A stretch of 64,000 nt of DNA, taken from JBDNJM01 sp041687755 (GTDB lineage: Bacteria > Planctomycetota > UBA1135 > GCA-002686595). Both the position numbers and the translations under genes were made by a program. The notes under the pieces are model-generated. The model ran no database searches. It saw only the letters and a list, made by a program, of their open reading frames with translations, and was not told where the DNA came from. The stretch is taken from contig JBDNJM010000019.1 of the NCBI GenBank assembly GCA_041687755.1, positions 1 to 64,000 of the forward strand, given 5' to 3'. Shown here one piece after another: positions 1-9,137 of the stretch. Numbering within the stretch: the first letter of the stretch is position 1; each line of letters begins with the position of its first letter.

Positions 1-55
1 CCACCGGCTTGGGAGTCATCAGCCGCAAAGCGGCTGATGACTCCCAAGCCGGTGG
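1..55. terminator. 26-bp perfect hairpin at the window edge
   Basis: Bases 1-26 are the exact reverse complement of 30-55, leaving a three-base AAA loop. The hairpin lies 45 bp beyond the stop codon of the GT9 gene on the minus strand, so it is probably an intrinsic or bidirectional terminator. There is no obvious U-tract on the visible side. It begins at base 1, so the stem could continue outside the window. Confidence 0.6.
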
Positions 56-99
56 AAACGTGCCTGGCACCGTATCCTTCCCCCCGCCCGGACGGGTCG

Positions 100-1131
100 T
101 CAGCCTGGGAGGAGCTGGCTGAGGATTGCTGCGCCCGCTGCGACGACGTCGATGCCGGACATGTCGCGCTCGTCGACCGTGGCGACCGGCTCGAAGGCGA
201 CGCGGCGCGACGCGGAGTTCAGGGTCTGCCAGCGCAGCATCGAGCTGGTGCGGCGGCGCACGTAGAATCCGCCGGTCGGCACGTCGAGGGCGCCGGCGAG
301 GTGCAGCGGCCCGCTGGAGCCGCCGACGTAGGCGTCGCAGGCGCCGAGCACCTCGGCGAAGCCGATGAGGCCCTCGGTCGAGCGGAACACGTGCCGCGGG
401 CAGCCGTCGAGGAGGCTCGCGAGGTGTTCGGCGAGCTCGACTTCCTGGGGCCCTGCGGTGATCACGAGTCCGACTCCCGGGCGGACGGTCAGCGTGCGGC
501 CGAGCTGGGCGTACTGGTCGGGGCTGAGGTTGTTGGCCGAGCCACCGTGGCCGGGGTGCATCGCGACGACGCGCTGGATGCCACTCTCGGGGAAGGCGCC
601 CAGTAGCGCGGCGCGGCGAGCCGCAACGCGCTCGGCCGGCAGCTCCAGGACCGGCCGGCGAACCGTGAACGCGTCGTCGCGGCCGTAGAGCCGCGCGAGA
701 TGGCGCACGAGGTCGAGGTTGTACTCGTACTCCGGCTGGGTCGAGCGCGAGCGGCGCTGGGTGAGGCGGCGGTTGAGCAGGAACTGGAAGGCCTTGGTCG
801 AGGGGCCGACGCGCTCAGGAATTCGGGCGAGCCAGGCGGCTGCGGCGATGCGGCCGGTCAGGCGCAGGGCCACCACGGCGTCGAAGCCCTCCGCGCGCCA
901 GGCGCGGCCGAGCGCGCGGGCGCTGCCGTCGGGGTGGTCTTCGCCGGGATCGAGCAGCACGCGATCGACGCCGGGGTGCAGCTTGGCGATCGGCTCGGTG
1001 TAGGCGGGAACGAACGCCGTGACCTCGCTGTCCGGCAGCAGCGCGCGCAGGGCGTCGAAGCAGGGCAGCGCCAGCACGAAGTCGCCGAGCTTGTCCTCGC
1101 GGACGACCAGGATCTTGGACGGGGGCTTCAT
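100..1131 (-). CDS. Glycosyltransferase family 9 (heptosyltransferase-like)
   Basis: Probable ADP-heptose-type glycosyltransferase acting at the inner membrane in lipopolysaccharide core or related glycan assembly. The protein is about 343 aa. It opens with the family's N-terminal strand and motif (ILVVREDKLGDFVLALP). Near residue 280 it carries the sugar-nucleotide-binding motif GSSGPLHLAGALDVP, typical of the C-terminal Rossmann half. The ATG at 1131 is preferred; the frame is open upstream to a TTG at 1158. It follows the GT4 gene on the same strand by about 46 bp, so it is probably the last gene of a methyltransferase-GT4-GT9 operon. The donor and acceptor sugars cannot be told from sequence. 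Confidence 0.85.
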   Translation of the reverse strand: MKPPSKILVVREDKLGDFVLALPCFDALRALLPDSEVTAFVPAYTEPIAKLHPGVDRVLLDPGEDHPDGSARALGRAWRAEGFDAVVALRLTGRIAAAAWLARIPERVGPSTKAFQFLLNRRLTQRRSRSTQPEYEYNLDLVRHLARLYGRDDAFTVRRPVLELPAERVAARRAALLGAFPESGIQRVVAMHPGHGGSANNLSPDQYAQLGRTLTVRPGVGLVITAGPQEVELAEHLASLLDGCPRHVFRSTEGLIGFAEVLGACDAYVGGSSGPLHLAGALDVPTGGFYVRRRTSSMLRWQTLNSASRRVAFEPVATVDERDMSGIDVVAAGAAILSQLLPG

Positions 1132-1177
1132 GCGCGGAGGCGGCGGGTCGCTGGGCAACGCTCTCGGGGTCGGAGCC

Positions 1178-2359
1178 TCAAGGGGTCGCCGAGCCCGCGA
1201 GGACGGGCCGCTGAAAAGGGATCAGCTCTTCGTAGACCGAGAACACCTGGTCCAGGAACCGATCCAGCGTGAAGTGGCCGGTCAGCGACTGCTGCGCCTG
1301 CTCGCGCACCGCGGCCTGCTGCTCGGCCGGCAGGCTCAGGACTTCGAGCAGCACGCGGGCCAGGTCGTCGGCATCGCGCGAGGTGTACAGCCAGCCCGTG
1401 GCCCCGTCCTCGATGATCTCGGGCACGCCGCCGGCTGCTGAGGCGACGACGAGGTTGCCGGCGGCGAGCGCCTCGAGCAGCACGCGCCCGAAGGCCTCGG
1501 CGCGGCTGCCGAGCACGAACAGGTCGAAGGCAGGGAACAGCTCGGCCATCTCAGCGCAGAAGCCCAGGTGGTGCACGCGGTCGTCGAGGCCGAGCTCGGT
1601 GCAGCGGCGCTTAAGTTCGAGGTCATAGGCCTCTTCGCCGGGCGGCGCGCTACCGACGAACACGAGGTCTAGGTCGGGGCGTTGCTCGGCGAGCCGCGCG
1701 AACACCTCGAGCACGAACTGCTGGCCCTTGATCTCACACACCTGGCCCGCGAGCCCGATCAGGGTGCGGTTGGCGGGCAGATTGAAGCGTTCGCGCGCTC
1801 GATCGCGTCCGCCCTCAGGGCTGTCGGACGTTGCGCGCCCGGGGCGACCGTTGGCCAGGCCGTAGTGGACGGTGCGCAGCCGGTCGGAGGCGATGGGCCA
1901 GAGCTCCGCTACCCTTCCGCGCATCTGGTCGGTCAGGGTGATCAAGCGATCGATGCGCGAGTAGACCAGGCGGTGCAGCGGGTCGCGGCGCGAGCGGCTC
2001 GGCAGCATTTGCAGGTGGTGCACGAGCTTCGGCCGGCCCTTGCCCGGGCGCCCGGCGAGGGCGGGGTGGAACACGTCCGACGACTTGAACGTGTGCACGA
2101 GTTCGATTTCACCCGCGGCCGTTCGGCGGCGCAGGTCGCGCTGCAGGCGGAAGTCGAAGTGACCGCCGATGCGCCGCGGCTCGACGTCGGCGGCGGCCGG
2201 CCCGTCCATCAGCCGTCGGTGCGTGGGGGAGTCGGCCTGGACCAGGAAGCGTGCGGGGACGCCGACTTGGTGCAGGAGCTCGAAGTACTCCACCGAGAAC
2301 ATCTCCAGGCCGCCCCAGCCCGAGGATCCGCCCAGCAGCAGGAGCGGGGGGGCGCTCAC
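1178..2359 (-). CDS. Glycosyltransferase family 4 (group 1)
   Basis: Retaining GT-B glycosyltransferase of about 393 aa, probably cytoplasmic and working on a surface glycan. The N-terminal half begins with a glycine-rich loop (GGSSGWGGLEMFSVEYF). The C-terminal half has the family's E-x7-E signature (EAFGRVLLEALA), followed by GGVPEII and a GxTGWL segment, all typical of the nucleotide-sugar site. The start is GTG at 2359, which overlaps the TGA stop of the upstream methyltransferase as GTGA, so the two are translationally coupled. The frame stays open far upstream, but that part only shadows the methyltransferase gene. Substrate unknown. Confidence 0.88.
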   Translation of the reverse strand: MSAPPLLLLGGSSGWGGLEMFSVEYFELLHQVGVPARFLVQADSPTHRRLMDGPAAADVEPRRIGGHFDFRLQRDLRRRTAAGEIELVHTFKSSDVFHPALAGRPGKGRPKLVHHLQMLPSRSRRDPLHRLVYSRIDRLITLTDQMRGRVAELWPIASDRLRTVHYGLANGRPGRATSDSPEGGRDRARERFNLPANRTLIGLAGQVCEIKGQQFVLEVFARLAEQRPDLDLVFVGSAPPGEEAYDLELKRRCTELGLDDRVHHLGFCAEMAELFPAFDLFVLGSRAEAFGRVLLEALAAGNLVVASAAGGVPEIIEDGATGWLYTSRDADDLARVLLEVLSLPAEQQAAVREQAQQSLTGHFTLDRFLDQVFSVYEELIPFQRPVLAGSATP

Positions 2360-3438
2360 GGGCGCCGGGCCCGGAGCCGCAGCTCCTCGCCGACAGGCCA
2401 GAACCGAGCCGCGAGGCTCTCGCGCGTCTGGAACAGGCGCCCCAGCACCTTGCGGCCGCCGGAGAACTTCTCGCCGACCTCGAGCAGGGGCACCTGGCCG
2501 TCCTCGACCTGGCGCCCCAGGCAGTAGATCCAGCGCGCGGTGCGGGCTTCGGTGGCGACTTCGATGGCCCCGAAGCCGATTTCGGCGACCAGTTCCGAGA
2601 GGGCGCGCGGCGTGAACAGGACCAGGTGGCGGGGCACTTCGAGCCCGCGCCAGGCCGCGCCGAAGCGGCGGTGGCCGTGGGAGTCGAGGTTGGGCGTCGT
2701 CAGCACGATCTGCCCGCCGGGCGCGAGCACGCGAAAGCACTCGGCCAGGGTGGCGCGCGGATCGGGCAGGTGCTCGATCACGTGACTTAGGATCACGGCC
2801 TCAAAGTGCCCGTCCGGGTAGTGCGCCGACTCGAGGCTGCCGCACAGCACGTCGTGCCCGGCTTTACGGGCGACTTCGGCGGCGACGGGATCGAACTCGA
2901 CGCCCTGGACCTGCCAGCCGACGCGCGCCATGACGCCGAGGAGGTCGCCGTTGCCGCAGCCGACGTCGAGGAGGCGGCCGCTGCCCTGCGGCCCGCACAG
3001 CCAGTTCACGCTGCGCAGCGCGGCGGCGCGCGTGCCGGGAAGCAGCCCGAGCAGGCGCCCGGCCCAGGAGCCAGCCCAGGAAGGGGTGTGGTGCCGATAG
3101 CCGAACCAGCTGGCGAGCACGGCGTCCTTGCGGGCGAGCTTCAGGCGCTTCGAGCGCGAGAGCGGTTTGGGCGCGCGGCGCTCGTGGGTCGCGTACTCGA
3201 CGTAAAGCCCAGGGATCTCCTCAGGCGTCGGCTGGGGATCGAGCCAGCAGGCGCCCGAGCGAGCGTCGCGGCGCATGTTCCAGCGGCCAGCGACGCCGTT
3301 GCAGACGTCCGTCAGGCCCTGGTAGAGTTCGTCCCCTAGGGCGCCATCGAGCGGCGAACGGGAGGGTTCCGATGCGGTCGCGGGACCGGCTGAGGGGTCC
3401 TGCGCTGCGTCTGCTGGGCTTCGTCCGTGACTGATCAT
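2356..3438 (-). CDS. Class I SAM-dependent methyltransferase
   Basis: A 360-aa methyltransferase. The SAM-binding motif I (LLDVGCGNGDLL) lies near residue 157. Further on are VEFDPVAAEVARKAG, the acidic loop region HVIEHLPDPRATLAE and the motif LAPGGQIVLTTPN, all usual in Methyltransf_11/UbiE-like folds. The first 60 residues are low-complexity and poorly conserved. It heads a three-gene minus-strand operon with GT4 and GT9, which suggests it methylates a sugar or a lipid-linked glycan. It is divergent from the GT2 gene, with only about 48 bp between the start codons. Confidence 0.85.
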   Translation of the reverse strand: MISHGRSPADAAQDPSAGPATASEPSRSPLDGALGDELYQGLTDVCNGVAGRWNMRRDARSGACWLDPQPTPEEIPGLYVEYATHERRAPKPLSRSKRLKLARKDAVLASWFGYRHHTPSWAGSWAGRLLGLLPGTRAAALRSVNWLCGPQGSGRLLDVGCGNGDLLGVMARVGWQVQGVEFDPVAAEVARKAGHDVLCGSLESAHYPDGHFEAVILSHVIEHLPDPRATLAECFRVLAPGGQIVLTTPNLDSHGHRRFGAAWRGLEVPRHLVLFTPRALSELVAEIGFGAIEVATEARTARWIYCLGRQVEDGQVPLLEVGEKFSGGRKVLGRLFQTRESLAARFWPVGEELRLRARRP

Positions 3439-3486
3439 GTCTGCCTCGCTCTACCTTCCAATCAGCATACGGCCGGGCCCAAGACG

Positions 3487-4392
3487 ATGAAAGCCGCTCG
3501 CTACCGCGTCGCGGTGATCCTCGTCAACTTCAACTCGAGCGCGCACACCCTGCAGTGCATCGCGTCAATCCGGGCCCAGACCCGCTCTCTGGAGCCGATC
3601 CAGATCGTCGTGGTCGACAACGCCTCTCGGCCGGAGGAGTTCGAGGCCCTGGGGCCCCTAGCGGACGAGCCGGACATGAGCTTGGTGCGCAGTCGGCTGA
3701 ACACGGGGTTTTCCGGCGGCAACATGCTGGGCACGGCCCATGCCGACGCCGAGTTCTACTACTTCTTGAACAACGACTGCCTGTTCGAGGAGGACTGCAT
3801 CGCCGCCCTTTTGGCGCACTGCGACGCGAACCCAAAGACCGTGCTGTGTTCTGGGCACCAGCGGCACGAGGACGGCCGCCAGCGCCTGAACTTTGGGTAC
3901 TTCCCGTCCTTGCTGGCCAGCGTCCTGGGCTCCGGCGCGGCACGGGCGCTGAACCCTGAGCGCTACCCCAAGAAGAGCGCGACCTACACCGAAGACCTGA
4001 CGGTGCCGCTGTTGGCCGGCTGTTCGATGTTTGCGCGCGCCGAGGCCTTCGCCGCCATCGGTGGATTCGACACGACGTACTTCCTGTACTCGGAGGAGGA
4101 GGACCTGGCGCGCCGCCTGACCGATGCCGGCGGGCGCGTCGTGTTGGTGCCGGGAGCGCGCTTCCTGCACCTGGGCGGCGGCAGCACGCCGGACAAGGTC
4201 GAGTACCTGAGGGAGTTCTACATCTCGCATCTGCACTACCTGTCGAAGCACCACAGCGGGCTTGTCGCGGGGCTGCATCGCTTGGCTCTGTCGGTCAAGC
4301 TGCTCAAGCGCTCCCCCGGCCTCGCGCTGTTCGTTGCGCGGGGCGCTCCGATGCGCTACAGCCTGCGACACGCGCAGCAAATCCAGCTCTGA
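3487..4392 (+). CDS. Glycosyltransferase family 2 (rhamnosyltransferase-like)
   Basis: GT-A glycosyltransferase of 301 aa. It shows the family pattern in order: VILVNFNS at the N terminus, VVDNAS near residue 40, NTGFSGGNMLG, the NND metal-binding region in YFLNNDC, and the C-terminal motif GGFDTTYFLYSEEEDLARRL. This resembles WbbL-like rhamnosyltransferases. The ATG at 3487 is preferred because the conserved fold starts right after it; an in-frame ATG at 3427 would add 20 unconserved residues. It is divergent from the methyltransferase-GT4-GT9 operon and probably serves the same glycan. Confidence 0.87.
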   Translation: MKAARYRVAVILVNFNSSAHTLQCIASIRAQTRSLEPIQIVVVDNASRPEEFEALGPLADEPDMSLVRSRLNTGFSGGNMLGTAHADAEFYYFLNNDCLFEEDCIAALLAHCDANPKTVLCSGHQRHEDGRQRLNFGYFPSLLASVLGSGAARALNPERYPKKSATYTEDLTVPLLAGCSMFARAEAFAAIGGFDTTYFLYSEEEDLARRLTDAGGRVVLVPGARFLHLGGGSTPDKVEYLREFYISHLHYLSKHHSGLVAGLHRLALSVKLLKRSPGLALFVARGAPMRYSLRHAQQIQL

Positions 4393-4431
4393 CCCTTTCC
4401 TCCCCGAAGCCCGCGCTCTCTACCCGACCCG

Positions 4432-5439
4432 ATGTTCAAGTTCCTCGGAAAGCTGCTGTCCGCGCTGGGCGGGCTGCTGGTCCTGATCACGCTGGCCTCG
4501 CTGGGGACGGTCCCCGATGGCGTTCAGGCGCGGGCGCCGCAGCTCGCGTTCGTCGCCGGCCTGGTCGCCGTTCTGATGTTCGTCGGCTGGCGTCTACAGC
4601 GCGGCAAGACACTGCGCTGGCTGGGGCTCTTGCTGCTGCCGGTCGGGCTGCTCGCGGTGGCCTCCAACTGCGTCTTTGCCTGGGTCGACTACCGCCTCGG
4701 TCAGCGCGAGCCGGGTCGCATTCCCGGTGACGTGCACAAGGTCTGGTCGACCCGCGGCCTGGTCGTCGGCGGCACCGAAAGTGACTGGAACGGCACCCAG
4801 AACTCGGTTGAGAGCATCCGGCGCTGCTTCACGCATGGCGCCAAGGGGGTCGAGGTGGACGTCTTCTTCGACCCCGAGATGGGCGGCTTTGTGGTTTCAC
4901 ACGATCGGCCCTACATCCTGAAGGAGGGCAAGCTCCTGATGTTGAAGGAGCTGCTCGACGCGGTCGGCGACGACGGTCTGTTTTGGCTGGACTGGAAGAA
5001 GCTGCGGCACCTGGAGCCGGAGGACTTCCAGAGCGCCCTGGACGTGCTCGAGCGCCTGACGGCCAAGGGCGACCTGCGCGAGCGCTTCTACGTCGAGGGC
5101 GAGGACCCGTTCCGTATTCGCCAGGCGCGCCGGGCGGGATTCCTGACGATCTTCGACACCCATCCGCTGCCCGACTCGAACCTCCTGTCGCCGCTGGTGA
5201 CCTCGTTTTATAAGGCGCTCTACTACTTCGGCGATCACACGGTGATGGGCCTGGAGGGCGGCGACCCGAACGATCTGGTCCACGGCCCGAACTCGACCCG
5301 CATTCTGCGCGACGTGCCGCTGTTCGTGTACCACGTGCCGCACGATGTGACGCAGATGACGGAGCTGGCGCTTCAGGAGAACGTGCGCGTGATCCTACCG
5401 CGCGATCAGACCCTGGATCTGTTCGGCTTCCTTCCCTAA
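4432..5439 (+). CDS. Membrane protein with divergent GDPD-like domain
   Basis: A 335-aa protein with three predicted membrane helices in the first 85 residues, then a soluble domain resembling glycerophosphodiester phosphodiesterases. The pattern NSVESIRRCFTHGAKGVEVD followed by VVSHD matches the GDPD barrel start, including the E-x-D and H-D residues. The usual HRG catalytic triplet is TRG here and the usual EN is QN, so the first catalytic histidine is missing. Activity may be altered or lost. It lies 39 bp after the GT2 gene. The stop codon sits inside a long inverted repeat shared with the convergent next gene. Confidence 0.7.
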   Translation: MFKFLGKLLSALGGLLVLITLASLGTVPDGVQARAPQLAFVAGLVAVLMFVGWRLQRGKTLRWLGLLLLPVGLLAVASNCVFAWVDYRLGQREPGRIPGDVHKVWSTRGLVVGGTESDWNGTQNSVESIRRCFTHGAKGVEVDVFFDPEMGGFVVSHDRPYILKEGKLLMLKELLDAVGDDGLFWLDWKKLRHLEPEDFQSALDVLERLTAKGDLRERFYVEGEDPFRIRQARRAGFLTIFDTHPLPDSNLLSPLVTSFYKALYYFGDHTVMGLEGGDPNDLVHGPNSTRILRDVPLFVYHVPHDVTQMTELALQENVRVILPRDQTLDLFGFLP

Positions 5440-5552
5440 AGGTGTCGCATCAAGTGCGCCCCTCTCCCTGGGACGCTCTATCCAACGTCCGCTCCGCGGA
5501 CATCGGATGCATCGCCCCAGGAAGAGGGGCGCACTTGATGCGACACCTTTAG
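5436..5552. terminator. Long inverted repeat covering both convergent stop codons
   Basis: About 30 bases from 5436 are the exact reverse complement of the bases ending at 5552. The pairing continues inward for some ten more positions with two mismatches. The TAA stop of the GDPD-like gene and the TAA stop of the AstE-like gene are both inside the arms. The loop contains a smaller hairpin (GTCCGC-TCC-GCGGAC). It is best read as a bidirectional terminator. Confidence 0.7.
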
Positions 5553-6490
5553 AGCCGGCCGATGTGCACCAGACCGTCGCCCCCGTAGACGACGGGGTTG
5601 AGCGTCGCGCCGATGACCAGGCCCTTGAACGGCGCCTTTAGGGGCGCGTCCGTATCGCCGAACGGGTCGGAGATTACGCCGATCGGCTGGCGGGCCTCGA
5701 CGCGGTCGCCGATGCCGACGGAGAGGCGCAGTAAGCCGCCGCTGCGGGCGCGGATCCACTGGGACTTCTCGAGGCGCACGGACTCGTGACGCTCGGGCGC
5801 GGCGTTGCTGAGCATGCCGAGTTCTTCGAGAACGTTGAGGCAGCCGCGCACGCCTACGCGGATCGCGTCCTCGTTGAAACGCTGGGGTTCGCCGGCCTCG
5901 TACAAGATGACGGGGATGTTTCGCTTGGTGGCCGCGGCGCGCAGCGAGCCGTCGCGCTCGGAGGAGTGCAGCATCGCCGGGGCCCCGAAAGCGCAGGCGA
6001 TGCGCAGCGTCTCGGGGTCCTGGAGGTTGCCCCGGATCTGGGGCAGGTTCGTGCGCTCGTTCGAGGCCGTGTGCAGGTCGATGCCGTGGGTCGACTTGGC
6101 CACGACCTCACTCATGAACAGGTGCGCTAGACGGCCCGCGAGGGATCCGGAGCGTGAGCCGGGGAACGAGCGGTTCAGGTCGCGGCGGTCGGGCAAGTAG
6201 CGCGACTGGTGGATGAACCCGAACACGTTGACGATCGGGACGGCGATGATGACGCCGCGCTCCAGCTTGCCCTTGAGAGCGATAAGCACGCGTCGAATGA
6301 CCTCCACGCCGTTCAATTCGTCCCCGTGGACGGCGGCGGACAGCCAGACCCGCGGGCCCTGGGCGTTCGCGTTGATCACGGTCAGGGGTAGCTCGAGCTG
6401 GTCCTGGGTCGGAAGCAGCGCGGCAGGCAAGCGCAGGCGCTGGGTGGTGCCGGGTAGGATCACTTGGGACCCAATCTCGAGGACATTCAT
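5549..6490 (-). CDS. Succinylglutamate desuccinylase/aspartoacylase-family hydrolase
   Basis: Zinc-dependent deacylase of the AstE/AspA (M14-like) family, 313 aa. The zinc ligands are in AAVHGDELNGVE and GIDLHT, and the substrate loop DLNRSFPG is intact. A C-terminal beta domain (about residues 225-313) resembles a biotinyl-like fold. Members of this group remove N-acyl groups from amino acids; the exact substrate is unknown. The ATG at 6490 is chosen because conservation begins there; the open frame upstream is low-complexity. It is divergent from the DUF4105 gene, with 83 bp between them, and convergent with the GDPD-like gene. Confidence 0.85.
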   Translation of the reverse strand: MNVLEIGSQVILPGTTQRLRLPAALLPTQDQLELPLTVINANAQGPRVWLSAAVHGDELNGVEVIRRVLIALKGKLERGVIIAVPIVNVFGFIHQSRYLPDRRDLNRSFPGSRSGSLAGRLAHLFMSEVVAKSTHGIDLHTASNERTNLPQIRGNLQDPETLRIACAFGAPAMLHSSERDGSLRAAATKRNIPVILYEAGEPQRFNEDAIRVGVRGCLNVLEELGMLSNAAPERHESVRLEKSQWIRARSGGLLRLSVGIGDRVEARQPIGVISDPFGDTDAPLKAPFKGLVIGATLNPVVYGGDGLVHIGRL

Positions 6491-6573
6491 GTCGATCACG
6501 TTACGGGGGGTCGGGTCAGGTTGCGAGCGGCGGGGTGGCTCACCGGCCGGGGCCTCGGCAGACTGGTTGGCAG

Positions 6574-7590
6574 ATGGCCCCTTGGCTCGCAGCTCTCTTC
6601 GATATCGCGCTCGGCGCGAGCTTTCTCTGCGCGCTTGCGTGGAGTTCAGCGGCGCTCCGGTTCTGGAATCGCGGGCCGGCCGGGCGGCGGCGTTGGCTTG
6701 CTTGGGCCTGGGGGCTCGGCTGGCTGGGGCTGCACGTGGGGACGGCGTGCAGTTCGGAATCACTCGTGGCGTTTGCAGTGGCCTTCGCCCTGCTGCTCGG
6801 GGCCTGGCTTGCGATCCCACCCTGCAAGCACCGCGCGTGGGAGCCCTGGTACGCGCGCCAGAGCCGCGGCGACATCCAGGGCGACACGCTAACTATTCGC
6901 GACCTGCGCAACTTTCGTTGGAGCGGTCGGCGCGACTTCATCGGCGCCTGGGAGACGCGCACCTACGACCTAGCTGAGCTGCGGGCGCTGGACTTCGTGA
7001 CCTCGAGCTGGGGGCAGGCGGGCGTCGTGCACACCCTGGCGTGCTTCTGGTTCGGCGGGACCGACTACCTGGCTCTCTCGGTCGAGACGCGGCTGGAGCG
7101 CGATGAGAGCCAGAACCCGATCAAGGGGCTGTTCAAGCAGTACGAGCTGATCTACCTGTTCGCCGACGAGCGCGACGTCCTGGCCCTGCGCACCAACGTG
7201 CGGCTCGAGGAGACGCGCATTTATCCGACGACGCTCGACCCGGATCGGGTGCGGCGGGTGCTGGAGGGCGCGGTGCGCGAGGCGAACGCGCTTCGCGATC
7301 GGCCGCGCTTCTACAACACCCTGTGGCGCAACTGCACGACCGGCTTTCTGCCAATCCTGGAGGGCGAGCACGCGCTGGGCTTCCACCTGTCCAAAATCCT
7401 GAACGCGGGCTTCGACAAGTTCGGCATCGAGCAGGGTCTGATCGACACCGACCTTGATGTCGTCCGCGCGCGCGAGCGCTTCGCCGCCGACGAGCTGGGA
7501 CGCGCGGCCCAGGACCTGGAGGCTTTTTCGACGCGGGTGCGGCCCTGGCGCCACGCGCCGGTCGAGGCGCGTCCCAGTCCGGTGGCCTGA
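6574..7590 (+). CDS. DUF4105 (Lnb N-terminal domain-like) membrane protein
   Basis: A 338-aa protein with three or so hydrophobic helices in the first 80 residues and a large extracytoplasmic domain. The domain has the hallmarks of DUF4105: RDLRNFRW, a middle segment KGLFKQYELIYLFADERDVLALRTNV, and the cysteine motif YNTLWRNCTTG. In the relative Lnb, which acylates lyso-lipoproteins, the matching cysteine and histidine are catalytic, so a role in lipoprotein or envelope acylation is plausible but not shown. The start is ATG 6574, ahead of the first membrane helix. It lies just before an M48 lipoprotein gene in the same direction. Confidence 0.8.
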   Translation: MAPWLAALFDIALGASFLCALAWSSAALRFWNRGPAGRRRWLAWAWGLGWLGLHVGTACSSESLVAFAVAFALLLGAWLAIPPCKHRAWEPWYARQSRGDIQGDTLTIRDLRNFRWSGRRDFIGAWETRTYDLAELRALDFVTSSWGQAGVVHTLACFWFGGTDYLALSVETRLERDESQNPIKGLFKQYELIYLFADERDVLALRTNVRLEETRIYPTTLDPDRVRRVLEGAVREANALRDRPRFYNTLWRNCTTGFLPILEGEHALGFHLSKILNAGFDKFGIEQGLIDTDLDVVRARERFAADELGRAAQDLEAFSTRVRPWRHAPVEARPSPVA

Positions 7591-7687
7591 GCTGTCCGGT
7601 GGCCTGAGCCAGGCTCGGGCGGCCGCGAGCCACTCCGGAGCGCGCCGCAGGCTCGCGTTGTCGGAGGGAGCGTGCTAGCTAGGTGTC

Positions 7688-8971
7688 ATGAGCACCGCCC
7701 TGCTGCGCGCCCTCGTTCTGATCCCGCTGCTTTCCGCCTGCGCGACGGACCCGATCTCGGGCAAGCGCGAGCTGGCGCTCGTGCGCTGGTCCGTGGAGGA
7801 GGAGCTGGAGATCGGCGCCTCGGTGGCGCCGAGCCTCGTCGCCGAGCTCGACGGTCCTTACGCCAGCGCCAGCGTCCAGCGGGCGCTCGCGAGCATCGTC
7901 GAGGAGATGGTCGCGCACAGCCCGCGCGCTCAAGACTTCGAGTTCGAGTTCAGGGTGCTGAACAGCTCGGTGCCCAACGCCCTGGCCCTGCCGGGCGGGC
8001 GCGTGTTCATCACTCGCGGGCTGCTGGCGCGGCTGAGCAGCGAGGCGGAATTCGTGGCGGTGCTCGGCCACGAGCTGGGCCACGTCGAGCGCAAGCACGC
8101 GATGGAGAAGCTCTCCGACGGGATCCTGCTCAGCGCGCCGGCCGCGCCCCTGCGCATCGCGGCAAGGACGCTGCCCCTGGTCGGGGGCCTGCTCGAGGCG
8201 GTGGCCGGCGTGGTCGGCGCGCCCTCGGCTCTGCTGGGCCTGCGCTTCAACCGCACCCAGGAGCTGGAGGCCGACGAGCGCGGCGTCTACTTCGCCGAGG
8301 CGATGGGCTACGACCCGCGCGCAATGATCGGCGTGCTCGAGACCCTCGACGCCATCGAGGCGGAAGCGCCGGCCGGTGAACTGCCCAAGCTGTCGATTCT
8401 GCGCACGCATCCCCTGGGGGAGGACCGCATCAACTGCGTCGAGAGTGCCGCGGTGCTGCTGCCGGCACGCGACGACCTGCGCGGCGACAGCCCGGAGTTC
8501 ACCGCGGTCCTCAAGCGCTTCCGCGAGGAGGCCGAGGTGTTCCGCGCCCACGATGCGGTGCGCGCGCAGCTGGAGGGCCTGCTCGCTCGCTCGGAGGCGC
8601 CCGAGGAGGAGCTGCAGGAGCGGTTCCAGATGGCGCTCGACGAACTGCTGCCGGCCCTGAACGCGCTGCCGGGCGAGCCGCTCCTGCGGATCCTGGCGGC
8701 CGAGTTCGCGCTGCTGGCGGGCGACAACGCCACGGCCGAGGAGAGCCTGCTGTATGCCGAAAATATTTACGCGCGCGAGACGCCCGACGAGGGCCACTGG
8801 AAGCCGCCGTACTACATCGGCCTGATGCGCTCGGCCGCGGGCCTGCACGCCCAGGCCATCGCCGCGCTCGAAGTGTCCGTCGCCCGCTTCCCCGGCAGCG
8901 CGGAGATCCGCGCCGCGCTCGAAGCCGCGCAGGCGGCAGCCGATACGGAAGGTTCCACTGCCGCTCCCTAG
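7688..8971 (+). CDS. M48-family lipoprotein metalloprotease with C-terminal repeats
   Basis: Envelope protease of 427 aa resembling BepA/YfgC. A lipoprotein signal peptide ends at the lipobox LLSAC (Cys18) and is followed by the family's typical ATDPISGKREL. The zinc motif HELGH is at residues 128-132, and the third ligand lies in the segment NRTQELEADERG near residue 195. The last 150 residues look like degenerate TPR helices, probably for substrate or partner binding. Such proteases degrade misassembled outer-membrane proteins. It lies about 100 bp after the DUF4105 gene. Confidence 0.9.
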   Translation: MSTALLRALVLIPLLSACATDPISGKRELALVRWSVEEELEIGASVAPSLVAELDGPYASASVQRALASIVEEMVAHSPRAQDFEFEFRVLNSSVPNALALPGGRVFITRGLLARLSSEAEFVAVLGHELGHVERKHAMEKLSDGILLSAPAAPLRIAARTLPLVGGLLEAVAGVVGAPSALLGLRFNRTQELEADERGVYFAEAMGYDPRAMIGVLETLDAIEAEAPAGELPKLSILRTHPLGEDRINCVESAAVLLPARDDLRGDSPEFTAVLKRFREEAEVFRAHDAVRAQLEGLLARSEAPEEELQERFQMALDELLPALNALPGEPLLRILAAEFALLAGDNATAEESLLYAENIYARETPDEGHWKPPYYIGLMRSAAGLHAQAIAALEVSVARFPGSAEIRAALEAAQAAADTEGSTAAP

Positions 8972-9137
8972 GCCCTTCGGCTATGGCCGACGCTCCCTGG
9001 AAGCCTGTGGAGCTCCGCAGCGTCAGCCTAGTCCCGGGCTGAGTTGACGTGGATTGCCTTCATCTCAGGTTCGCAAGCCGGTCGGCGAGCGCGTGCTCTC
9101 GCTCCACTCTCAGCTGCTTGGCCTGCCTAAACTCCTC

